Shown here in pieces: positions 1-5,129 of a stretch of DNA of 5,129 nt. Made by a program: the position numbers and the translations under genes. Source of the stretch: Bacteroides sp. (lineage in GTDB: Bacteria > Bacteroidota > Bacteroidia > Bacteroidales > Bacteroidaceae). Each line of letters begins with the position of its first letter. The stretch's first letter is position 1. Below the pieces are notes generated by a model. That model was not told the DNA's origin. It saw only the letters and a program-made list of their open reading frames with translations, and did no database searches. The stretch is taken from positions 1 to 5,129 of the forward strand of contig JASLCG010000067.1 of NCBI GenBank assembly GCA_030151885.1, given 5' to 3'.

Positions 1-747
1 CTTTTTCAGGACGGTAAACTCGTTAGAGAGAGTAAGCACACCATCTTTTAGTGCAAGCAGTTTTTTCGACATCATTTTATCGAAAAGAATCACTGCAATG
101 GGCAGTATAAACGAAGTAGCCACCCCAAAATCTATCGAAGAGAGTACACACGAAAAACTTCTTGCCTGAACACAATCGTATGCCACCAGGAAGATGCCCA
201 CCATTGGCAGCAGGGAGCTTAAAAGCAGAGAGCTGTAAAAAGATGGACCGTGATCGGTTATTACCTCAAAGTTGAATTTGTTTTTATCTTGCAACGAATC
301 AATCTCCTCTTGCGTGAGCTGAGAAATGTTGTGCTTAGAGATGTTATTTAGTTTTTGGAATATGCCATGAATAGCCTCTTTATCAAAATGCTTGAGCCTT
401 AAAAAAGTGGCTTTTCGATCGTCTATATAGAGTATCTTTATAATAGTACAACGGTGGAAATTAAAAGTATGGATGTTTTGGTAAGGAATGGACTTCATTC
501 TGCCCAATTGATAGTTGACAAGCAGGTGATTGTTTGAAAAACTAATCTTGGATATGCTTCTATTTAGTACAAATAAAAAATAGATAAAATAGGCAACTAC
601 TGTACTACATAGTAGTATTAAACTAATCGTAGCCATCTCGTTAAACGAGAAGTAGATAAAGGCAAGAATAAACAAACTATACAGCGAAAAAAGGGCTGTA
701 TGTATCCGAACGTTATTGTTGTTAGCCTTAAAGCTTACATGATCCAT
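1..747 (-). CDS. Membrane protein with repeated TM-TM-PH-like modules (3' end outside window)
   Basis: The frame is open from an ATG at 747 to the window edge: 249 codons with no stop, so the C-terminus is missing. Residues about 17-34 and 38-60 are two hydrophobic helices. They are followed by a beta-rich stretch at about 66-137 (ISFSNNHLLVNYQLG, then IPYQNI) that ends in a helix (EAIHGIFQKLNNI). After a polar linker rich in Q, E, D and K (about 138-168), two more hydrophobic helices follow at about 171-191 and 206-224. A second beta start (LLALKDGVLTLSNEFTVLKK) is then cut by the edge. The order TM-TM-beta domain therefore seems to occur twice. The same order is found once in each protein at 2844-3263 and 3273-3725. 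By analogy with bacterial PH-like (bPH/YdbS-YdbT type) membrane proteins, the beta domains would lie in the cytoplasm. That family link is inferred from layout, not from a profile match. The function is unknown. The start is the first in-frame ATG after the AT-rich spacer. Confidence 0.85.
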   Translation of the reverse strand, partial: MDHVSFKANNNNVRIHTALFSLYSLFILAFIYFSFNEMATISLILLCSTVVAYFIYFLFVLNRSISKISFSNNHLLVNYQLGRMKSIPYQNIHTFNFHRCTIIKILYIDDRKATFLRLKHFDKEAIHGIFQKLNNISKHNISQLTQEEIDSLQDKNKFNFEVITDHGPSFYSSLLLSSLLPMVGIFLVAYDCVQARSFSCVLSSIDFGVATSFILPIAVILFDKMMSKKLLALKDGVLTLSNEFTVLKK

Positions 748-843
748 AATTAAAAATAAATATCATTGAGTAAGTTTACACTTCACACTCAAACTTGTTG
801 CTATTATATTATAGTTTAAGTAATTACAATTTAAATTCTATTA

Positions 844-855
844 CGCAAGATTGCG
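844..855. repeat. Perfect 5-bp-arm palindrome CGCAA-GA-TTGCG
   Basis: The 12-bp element CGCAAGATTGCG is an exact inverted repeat with a 2-bp centre. It sits about 97 bp upstream of the membrane-protein start at 747, in an otherwise AT-dominated spacer where its GC-containing arms stand out. It could be a binding site for a dimeric regulator of that gene, or chance. No second copy was noticed in the window. Confidence 0.3.
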
Positions 856-989
856 ACACTATCTGACAAGATATGAAATTATTCCCAAACAACAATGTAT
901 AGTACACTTTCTTTGCTTGGTAAATCTTCTTATATATAAAACTAGATGTCTTTTTTATATATTTTCCAAATCAACGGCAAACATACTAT

Positions 990-1007
990 TTTTTTATAAA
1001 TAAAAAA
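990..1007. repeat. AT-only inverted repeat
   Basis: TTTTTTAT, a 2-bp AA centre and ATAAAAAA form 8-bp perfect arms made only of A and T. Such sequence bends or melts DNA easily. It lacks the GC stem of an intrinsic terminator. It lies about 190 bp downstream of the lipoprotein stop. It may simply reflect low-complexity AT composition. Confidence 0.35.
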
Positions 1008-1196
1008 GATTATTCAATACCTTTTTTACTTTTTTTCGTGCTTTGGCACTACTCTCACCCCAAATTATAATCTAAGAACATTGAAACTAAAGAATAGACT
1101 ATTTGGAGTTTTGCTGTCCTCTTTATGACACGCCATCTACTTTGACCAGTTTGCTGATGCCGAAATTTATAATTTATGCAGATGGATAAGCCCAAT

Positions 1197-2483
1197 TTAC
1201 GGTGCTCCCGATAGTCCGAAGTTGTGAGAGGCTACACTGGCACGTACCAAAAACAGGCTGTCTTGTGCCAACTCTTTCAGTATGTAGAGGGGCGTATGGT
1301 TGTTTCGTGCTATTTTAGCACGGAGCTGGGTGTTGGAAGATTTTGCCAATTCCGATAAATATTTGGTGGGAAGGTTCAAGTTAGATGCCAAGTAGTAGTT
1401 GAGTCGTTCGTTCTCTTGTAAGTAGAGTTTTGTCAAAATTGATTGGGTGCTGATGGGGTTGTTTGCCACAGCCTGAAGCACCAGCTGAGTGGAGTCTTGG
1501 GCCAATTGAGCCAACCAAAGTGTATCTATTCGGATATTAGCTGCCACGGCTGCACGCACTCCTGCATCTGCATCGGTTAAGTAGTGGCGAAGCAGTTCGA
1601 TGGGTGTATTGCCGTTTTTGGCCAAAGCTGCTCGTACAAAGGGGTTGTTATCGGCAGCCAAAAGGGTGATAATCGAATCGGTAAGGGCTGGATTAGTGGC
1701 TACTTGAGATCGGATGCTGGGGTTATTATCGGAGGCCAACTTCCAAAGGGTATCTTCTGGTGTGGCTGGATTGGATGCTACATTGGCACGTACAAAGGCA
1801 TTTTTATCTTCCGACAGCTCATTCAGGGTGTAGTTTGGGGTGTTGGGATTGAGTGCAACAGCCGCCCGAAGTGAAATATTACGGTTGTTTGCCAACTTAC
1901 TGAGGTGCTCTGGACGGGTATGTAGGTGGCTGGCCACTGCTAGTTTTACATTCATGTCGGCATCGGTAAAGAGGGTATCTAGCAACGATTCCGTTGTCTG
2001 TGGATGGGTAGCCACCTCTGTACGGACCATTGCGTGGGGGTCGTGCAGCAGTTTATGGAGCGTATTGAGTGTGGTGGAGGGGTTTTTAGCCACCTGCTGA
2101 CGGACGCTCCAAACAGTATCGGAAGCCATGATGTGCAGTATTGAATCGGGCGTAGAGGGGTTGGAGGCCACATGAATACGGATAAACGTGGCAGAATTGG
2201 TGGATAGGTGCGTCAACAGGGCTACATCTGCATGTCGGTTTCGGGCTACCCCCTCGCCCAGCAATACGTGGTTTTCGCTGGCAAAGTGAAACAGCACCTC
2301 TTGTGGAGTGTTGGGGTTGGTACTGACTGCCAGTTTAACGGCCATATAATCGTCTTCGGCCAAGGTGGTGAGTATTTTTTGGAACTCTGCCAAATCGGAG
2401 TGCTCCACCTGTTGGGTACAGGCAGAGAGCATTATAATTGCTAAAACAAGTGTTGTTAGTCGTTCTATTAATCTGATATTCAC
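1197..2483 (-). CDS. Lipoprotein of fifteen 26-residue LRV/HEAT-like repeats
   Basis: This 428-residue protein has a lipoprotein signal peptide: basic n-region (R4, R8), hydrophobic core at about 9-19 and lipobox LSAC with the lipidated cysteine at 22. From residue 37 to 426 it consists of 15 tandem units of exactly 26 residues with no insertion or deletion. The pattern is LxxLAxD, then four residues, then VRxxVAxNPxTP. This resembles leucine-rich-repeat-variant (LRV) and HEAT-like repeats, which stack helices into a curved scaffold. A role as an envelope-anchored protein-binding scaffold is inference; I see no catalytic motif. The start is a GTG at 2483: there is no in-frame ATG between it and the upstream stop at 2523-2525, and the next ATG (M18) would destroy the signal peptide. 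A strong promoter lies just upstream (2510-2540). Coding sequence here looks richer in GC than its neighbours. Inner versus outer membrane location cannot be decided from the sequence. Confidence 0.93.
   Translation of the reverse strand: MNIRLIERLTTLVLAIIMLSACTQQVEHSDLAEFQKILTTLAEDDYMAVKLAVSTNPNTPQEVLFHFASENHVLLGEGVARNRHADVALLTHLSTNSATFIRIHVASNPSTPDSILHIMASDTVWSVRQQVAKNPSTTLNTLHKLLHDPHAMVRTEVATHPQTTESLLDTLFTDADMNVKLAVASHLHTRPEHLSKLANNRNISLRAAVALNPNTPNYTLNELSEDKNAFVRANVASNPATPEDTLWKLASDNNPSIRSQVATNPALTDSIITLLAADNNPFVRAALAKNGNTPIELLRHYLTDADAGVRAAVAANIRIDTLWLAQLAQDSTQLVLQAVANNPISTQSILTKLYLQENERLNYYLASNLNLPTKYLSELAKSSNTQLRAKIARNNHTPLYILKELAQDSLFLVRASVASHNFGLSGAP
1206..2375 (-). repeat. Array of 15 coding repeats, 78-bp period (26 aa)
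   Basis: The conserved Asn (or His) of the VAxNP motif falls at residues 56, 82, 108, 134, 160, 186, 212, 238, 264, 290, 316, 342, 368, 394 and 420, an unbroken spacing of 26. Units 8-10 fit the consensus best. Units 2, 11 and 13 are the most degenerate; unit 13, for example, has RLNYYLASNLNLP. At DNA level most units have diverged, but some segments remain very close: the 17-mers at 1231-1247 and 1777-1793 differ by one base and lie exactly 7 periods (546 bp) apart. This shows origin by tandem duplication, with strict selection on repeat length. Confidence 0.92.
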
Positions 2484-2843
2484 ACGCTTTGAGTTAAGTA
2501 AGAGCCGTGCAAAGATACGGTTTTATGCAGTGCCTTAAAACTAAATGTCGCTTTTATTACTTTGATTATCAATATATAAGCCTCTATCCTACTTTTTACT
2601 ACAAGAGTATTAAAATATATGGAGAAGACAGAGTTGCATATCAGTGGTACAACAGCCATTAAATAGAGTGGATTATGCTAATACCACTTTTACCGAGCTT
2701 CTCTTTTGTATCGTTGAACCTCCTCTATGATTGCTGTTTAAGAGAGCGTGGAGTGTATGAAAAGGCATCTGCCAACAAAAAAAGCACCCACCTTTACAGC
2801 AGATACTTTTGTCTTATACAAGCCCTTTTAACGACCCATTGGG
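2484..2843. other. Spacer between the PH-like gene pair and the lipoprotein gene
   Basis: This is 360 bases without a convincing gene. It contains the lipoprotein promoter. Just after the stop at 2844 there is an 11-bp palindrome (ACCCATTGGGT, 2834-2844). Further on, a weak hairpin is possible between ATCTGC (minus, near 2805-2800) and GCAGAT (near 2771-2766), with a run of seven T (minus) in its loop. None of these makes a convincing intrinsic terminator for the upstream operon. ORFs on the plus strand here have no promoter or recognisable protein features and look accidental. Confidence 0.55.
2510..2540 (-). promoter_or_regulatory. Bacteroidetes-type promoter of the repeat lipoprotein gene
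   Basis: On the minus strand TATCTTTG (2517-2510) matches the Bacteroidetes -7 consensus TAnnTTTG exactly. Nineteen bases upstream lies TTTT (2540-2537), three of four matches to the -33 TTTG element. Transcription should start near 2503, giving a leader of about 20 nt before the GTG at 2483. This supports that start codon. Confidence 0.75.
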
Positions 2844-3263
2844 TTATTTTAAAAGTCGTTCGTTCACCTCTTGCACCATCTCGGCCACCACTTTTGGCCC
2901 CAATGAACCTGCGTTGTACCCTTTGGTATTGCCCGACTTGAAGCATATAACGAAGTGCGATTTTCGTATCGCCACCGTCAGCTTATCAATATCGGCCAAA
3001 TTATAGCTGTTTGTTTTTCCTAGAATGCGCTTGAGCAGTAGTTTATCGGGGGTAATCTCAATAGTCGTTACTCGAAAAATAAAGAAGTTTAAAAATAGGA
3101 ATATGGGAATTGTTAAAATCCCCAGTGTTCTATACAGCTGCTCGTCTGTGCGGGCATTATGCCCTACCATATAGAGTGCTATGTAGCCACCTATTATAAA
3201 AACCGTAATAATGCACACTAGGCTGATTCTGCTATTCTTCACTTTAAATACCTTTGTATCCAT
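2844..3263 (-). CDS. Small TM-TM-PH-like membrane protein, second gene of pair
   Basis: This is a 139-residue protein starting at an ATG (3263). Two hydrophobic helices lie at about 13-33 and 46-63, joined by a short polar loop. A beta-rich domain follows at about 66-130 (TTIEITPDKLLLKRILG, NLADIDKLTV, HFVICFKSG), and a closing amphipathic helix (KVVAEMVQEVNERLLK). The order and the phrase 'I.IT.D.LLLK..LG' closely parallel the upstream protein (ELTDQSVLIKSQWG) and the one at 1-747 (SFSNNHLLVNYQLG). I infer that the three are paralogues with a bacterial PH-like (DUF304-type) fold. No catalytic residues are apparent. Its start lies 9 bp after the stop of the preceding gene, so the two are probably co-transcribed and may be translationally coupled. 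A role in membrane-associated assembly or stress is possible but not shown. Confidence 0.88.
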   Translation of the reverse strand: MDTKVFKVKNSRISLVCIITVFIIGGYIALYMVGHNARTDEQLYRTLGILTIPIFLFLNFFIFRVTTIEITPDKLLLKRILGKTNSYNLADIDKLTVAIRKSHFVICFKSGNTKGYNAGSLGPKVVAEMVQEVNERLLK

Positions 3264-3272
3264 ATTTTACTC

Positions 3273-3725
3273 TTATTTATGCTTCGTAATTTGTTCGTTA
3301 ATAGCCTCAACAATCTGTTTTTTTGTTGCTTTATTGAATGTAGCTGCCTGAAAGCTGATGTTATCTCCCTCTTTTTGGCGTAGGCTGATGTAAGTTTCGC
3401 CCAGCGTTACACTCTTTAAACTGCTTATTGGCAACTCCTTTTTGCGTCCCCATTGGCTCTTTATTAAGACCGATTGGTCGGTCAACTCCACACGTGATAT
3501 GGCATAGAAACAGTAGTAAATCCAGAATATACCCGATATCATAAATGCGCTTAAATGGATGGTTGTTATAATTTCGATGTTCTCCCAGAAACTGGCTCCT
3601 TCGTATAGCATACCCAACTTGTATTTAATCAAGTAGGTGAATACAACCATCATTATAGGAACTAAAGGGAAGATATAGAGCATTATTTTAAAGCTCTTAC
3701 TTGGTTTAAAAATGGTAGTCTGCAT
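3273..3725 (-). CDS. Small TM-TM-PH-like membrane protein, first gene of pair
   Basis: This is a 150-residue protein with an ATG start at 3725. Hydrophobic helices lie at about 13-33 and 53-75, separated by a polar loop (KYKLGMLYEGASFWEN). A beta-rich C-terminal domain spans about 77-128 (RVELTDQSVLIKSQWG, ELPISSLKSVTLGE, TYISLRQKEGDNISFQ). A basic helix ends the protein (ATKKQIVEAINEQITKHK). The layout matches the next gene and each half of the protein at 1-747, which suggests local duplication. The nearest known comparison is the bacterial PH-like domain of YdbS/YdbT-type membrane proteins; this rests on layout and strand pattern only. A promoter is visible at 3761-3791, giving an expected leader of about 30 nt, and the gene heads a two-gene operon. 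The function is unknown. Confidence 0.88.
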   Translation of the reverse strand: MQTTIFKPSKSFKIMLYIFPLVPIMMVVFTYLIKYKLGMLYEGASFWENIEIITTIHLSAFMISGIFWIYYCFYAISRVELTDQSVLIKSQWGRKKELPISSLKSVTLGETYISLRQKEGDNISFQAATFNKATKKQIVEAINEQITKHK

Positions 3726-3735
3726 CAGATTATTG

Positions 3736-3749
3736 TGTTTAGTTAAACA
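3736..3749. repeat. Inverted repeat TGTTTA-GT-TAAACA in the leader of the PH-like pair
   Basis: Perfect 6-bp arms with a 2-bp centre lie between the predicted transcription start (near 3755) and the ATG at 3725. The loop is too small for a stable RNA hairpin, so a DNA-binding site for a dimeric regulator is the likelier reading if it is functional at all. It is short and AT-rich, so chance is possible. Confidence 0.3.
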
Positions 3750-3760
3750 TTAGGGTGGAG

Positions 3761-3791
3761 TAAATATACACACTCCTCACTCTCCTACAAA
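3761..3791 (-). promoter_or_regulatory. Bacteroidetes-type promoter of the PH-like gene pair
   Basis: On the minus strand TTTG (3791-3788) is an exact -33 element. After exactly 19 bases comes TATATTTA (3768-3761), matching the -7 consensus TAnnTTTG at all but the last position. The -33 element lies within the T-tract of the preceding terminator, so the end of one transcription unit and the start of the next share sequence. Confidence 0.65.
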
Positions 3792-3830
3792 ATAAAACTC
3801 TCCCTAAAGTAATGAAACTTTAGAGAGAGT
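3788..3830 (-). terminator. Intrinsic terminator after the small unknown gene
   Basis: On the minus strand ACTCTCTCTAAAGT (3830-3817) pairs with ACTTTAGGGAGAGT (3810-3797) over 14 positions around a 6-nt loop. The single non-Watson-Crick position is a G-U wobble in minus-strand RNA, but would be C-A in plus-strand RNA, so the fold suits minus transcription. TTTATTTTG follows directly. It lies about 50 nt after the stop of the gene ending at 3880. Confidence 0.88.
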
Positions 3831-3879
3831 GGTTTTTGTCTGATCTGAACTAGTTTATATTGTTAGCCTTGTTCCTAAT

Positions 3880-4245
3880 TTAGAGCTCGCGTGATATCCT
3901 ATCGCATAAGCTGTTGGGCTCAATACGGGTAGCATATTTTAACGGAGCAAAGTAAGTGATTGTAAGTGTATGTCGTGGGGCATTATAAGCCCTTTCTGGC
4001 ATTATTACCAGGTCTGACGCATAGTTAAACAGCCGATTGTAGGTTAGATAAAATTCAAGTAACGAAGCCTTTATTTTACACTCTTGTTCGAGGCGTTCGT
4101 CGTACACTACCACAAATTTCTTTGTGTGTGGATTGTAATTATATCCTAAAAACAGATCGTCAGTCAACAGATTTTCTAATAAGTAGCTTGCTGATGTCAA
4201 TTCTCGAATAGCAACAGCTACTGCCTTCGCTTTTTCTTGATCCAT
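3880..4245 (-). CDS. Small soluble protein of unknown function
   Basis: This is a 121-residue protein from the ATG at 4245. An in-frame GTG at 4254 would add three residues (M-K-K); the ATG is preferred only as the commoner start codon, because no ribosome-binding signal decides. There is no signal peptide and no membrane helix. The N-terminal part (QEKAKAVAVAIREL, SASYLLENLL) looks helical. A short strand pair follows (YNYNP, KFVVVYDE), then a helix (CKIKASLLEFYLTYNRLFNYA). The C-terminal strand region is HTLTITYFAPLKYATRI. I do not recognise the family. The gene stands alone: 387 bp of spacer precede it and a terminator follows. No clear Bacteroidetes promoter was found upstream. Coding status rests on the open frame, protein-like composition and the well-placed terminator. 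Confidence 0.78.
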   Translation of the reverse strand: MDQEKAKAVAVAIRELTSASYLLENLLTDDLFLGYNYNPHTKKFVVVYDERLEQECKIKASLLEFYLTYNRLFNYASDLVIMPERAYNAPRHTLTITYFAPLKYATRIEPNSLCDRISREL

Positions 4246-4527
4246 CTTTTTCACTCTATTAGAGGCCTATATTTACACCATTTTTGGTAGTCATTTATAG
4301 TACCTTTATCTTTCTAAGTTTAATGATAATAAAAAATTTCCATATTCTAATAACATTGCACATTTTTATGCTGATAATTGCATTTTTTTAAATCTTTATA
4401 ACCTATTTGTAATAGTAACTTAACATTTAGCACCCCATTTGGTTTTTTTGTGCGAATCGGCTGTTTTTCCAGAACTACCTCCTTATTGGGCTGTTTATAG
4501 AGCTATGCAAACGAGTCGGAATTGAGG

Positions 4528-4559
4528 CTAAATAGGAGTAAACCTAAATAGGAGTAAAT
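4528..4559. repeat. Two-copy 16-bp tandem direct repeat
   Basis: CTAAATAGGAGTAAAC (4528-4543) is followed at once by CTAAATAGGAGTAAAT (4544-4559); 15 of 16 bases are identical. The array directly abuts the base of the hairpin at 4560. It could be a recent slippage duplication or a pair of binding sites. No third copy was seen. Confidence 0.85.
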
Positions 4560-4612
4560 AATAAGGGCAGGTAATACGCTCCTTGCAGAAGGGGGCATTA
4601 CCTGCTCTTATT
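4560..4612 (-). terminator. Long hairpin, likely terminator (possibly bidirectional)
   Basis: AATAAGGGCAGGTAAT (4560-4575) and ATTACCTGCTCTTATT (4597-4612) pair over 16 positions. After a 2-nt bulge an inner stem follows (GCTCC 4578-4582 with GGGGC 4592-4596). It starts 20 nt past the stop of the gene ending at 4633, so it probably terminates that gene. Both flanks are A/T-rich, as in bidirectional terminators, though neither T-tract is long. Both imperfect pairs (4566 with 4606, and 4580 with 4594) are G-U in plus-strand RNA but A-C mismatches in minus-strand RNA, so the fold is more stable in the plus sense. Confidence 0.75.
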
Positions 4613-4632
4613 TTACATATACAAATTGACTT

Positions 4633-5129
4633 TTAAGAAAGCTCTTTATAATTTTTCAATTTCGGATACATATCGGCCAGTGCCTTTGCCGAGTCGTAGA
4701 ATAGTCCGTTTGGATTCAGCATCATGTACTCTTCAAAGACCTCATAATCGAATAACGACATAAACAGGTCAAACTCTTTATGGTATTTTGCATCTAATAT
4801 AAGGTACTGCATCTGATCGTAAAACAACCCTTTAGGGTACTTCTTCTGATACTTAACCAAATCTGCCAATACCGATTCAATGGTCAAAGCACAGAAGCTA
4901 TCGAGCTCTTCCATCAGCTCCTCCTTAAAGATAGGCTCTGCTACCTGAAATACGATTTTGGGGTGTCGCTGTTTCAGTAGTTTGCGTACAGCCGAAATAT
5001 CTACATCAAGAATATCCATATCAAACTGTACAATCCAATTGACCAAACGCTCTAACTGCGTCAGCTCCTCTGCCAAACTTTGTAGTTTAGGCTTTGTCGT
5101 ACTTTTTAGCTCTATTTTTGAAGATAGCA
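4633..5129 (-). CDS. Helical-repeat protein of unknown function (5' end at or beyond window edge)
   Basis: The frame is open from the TAA at 4633 to the edge, giving 164 visible residues. A TTG at 5076 could be mistaken for the start, but 17 more in-frame codons precede it without a stop (reading LSSKIELKSTTKPKLQS). The last two bases form the TG of an unfinished codon, which could be an ATG if the next base allows. The protein is acidic, soluble and mostly helical, with no signal peptide visible. In its C-terminal half the motif NP/YP-x-GLFYD occurs twice, 41 residues apart (codons near 4830-4816 and 4707-4693), each time followed by a helix. This resembles the turn and second helix of TPR-like repeats ('YPxSxYxDxAxYLL' style), but the match is loose. 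The two copies use different codons, so the duplication, if real, is old. A hairpin terminator follows. The function is unknown. Confidence 0.82.
   Translation of the reverse strand, partial: LSSKIELKSTTKPKLQSLAEELTQLERLVNWIVQFDMDILDVDISAVRKLLKQRHPKIVFQVAEPIFKEELMEELDSFCALTIESVLADLVKYQKKYPKGLFYDQMQYLILDAKYHKEFDLFMSLFDYEVFEEYMMLNPNGLFYDSAKALADMYPKLKNYKELS

Larger units (their letters stand above)
748..1196. other. AT-rich non-coding spacer
   Basis: This is 449 bases between the stop of the repeat lipoprotein and the start of the membrane protein at 747. I see no convincing ORF on either strand. It holds a 12-bp palindrome (844-855), an AT-only inverted repeat (990-1007) and a small GTGC-TTTG-GCAC hairpin near 1039-1050 that lacks a T-tract on the minus side. 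No good terminator for the lipoprotein gene is visible. The only promoter candidate for the gene at 747 is a CAAGTTTG at 797-790 (minus), without a matching -33 element. The length leaves room for a regulatory leader or a small RNA, but nothing in the sequence proves one. Confidence 0.6.
4246..4632. other. Spacer with hairpin and direct repeats
   Basis: This is 387 bases without a gene. The right end carries the long hairpin (4560-4612) and a 16-bp tandem direct repeat (4528-4559). The rest is AT-rich with homopolymer runs; I see no clear -33/-7 pair on the minus strand for the gene starting at 4245. ACCA-TTTT-TGGT near 4278-4289 is only a weak hairpin. No small ORF with believable features was seen. 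Confidence 0.55.

Noticed and set aside
790..797. Minus-strand CAAGTTTG as a promoter for the gene starting at 747
   Set aside because: The first -7 base is wrong, and the -33 position holds CTTA, so the match is too weak to annotate.
1037..1052. GTGC-TTTG-GCAC hairpin as terminator of the lipoprotein gene
   Set aside because: The stem is only 4 bp, it lies about 145 nt past the stop, and on the minus strand it is followed by an A-run rather than a T-run.
1584..2444. Several plus-strand and alternative-frame ORFs of 64-96 codons inside the lipoprotein gene
   Set aside because: They are antisense or out-of-frame shadows of a strongly supported repeat gene; the 78-bp periodicity removes stop codons from other frames, and their translations have no protein-like features.
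2804..2811. Plus-strand TACTTTTG matching the -7 consensus
   Set aside because: No TTTG-like -33 element lies 19-21 bases upstream, and there is no plus-strand gene downstream.
2834..2844. ACCCATTGGGT palindrome as terminator of the PH-like operon
   Set aside because: The arms leave a one-base loop, which cannot form a stable RNA hairpin, and no T-tract follows on the minus strand.
2675..3006. Two overlapping plus-strand ORFs (88 and 65 codons) near 2675-3006
   Set aside because: Both overlap the real minus-strand PH-like gene, have no supporting promoter, and their translations look random.
5074..5076. TTG at 5076 as the start codon of the rightmost gene
   Set aside because: The frame stays open for 17 further codons to the window edge, so this is just the longest start candidate inside the window; the gene is more likely cut by the edge.

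Overview
The window looks like chromosomal DNA of a Bacteroidota (Bacteroidetes) bacterium, probably Bacteroidales-like. The evidence is AT-rich spacers, no clear Shine-Dalgarno sequences, and two promoters of the Bacteroidetes type (a TTTG-like -33 element, a 19-nt spacer and a TAnnTTTG-like -7 element). One gene also encodes a classic lipoprotein signal. All six coding regions lie on the minus strand, so transcription runs from right to left. I see no tRNA, rRNA, CRISPR array, insertion sequence or phage gene.

Read in the direction of transcription, the layout is as follows. (1) 5129-4633: the C-terminal 164 residues of a helical-repeat protein whose start lies at or beyond the window edge. 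A long hairpin and a 16-bp tandem direct repeat follow it. (2) 4245-3880: a small protein of unknown function, closed by a good intrinsic terminator (3788-3830). (3) 3725-3273 and 3263-2844: two genes 9 bp apart, driven by a promoter whose -33 element lies inside the preceding terminator's T-tract. Both encode two membrane helices followed by a small beta-rich domain resembling bacterial PH-like domains. (4) 2483-1197: a lipoprotein made of 15 tandem 26-residue repeats of the LRV/HEAT-like type, with its own promoter. (5) 747-1: an incomplete membrane protein that appears to contain the same TM-TM-PH-like module twice; the second copy is cut by the window edge.

The shared theme is the cell envelope: three membrane proteins built from one module, and an envelope-anchored repeat scaffold between them. 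Whether they act together is not shown. The promoters and terminators suggest several separate transcription units, with only the 3725-2844 pair as a convincing operon. I found no sequence evidence for a defence, mobile or biosynthetic system. The most distinctive features are the perfectly phased repeat lipoprotein and the local family of TM-TM-PH-like proteins.
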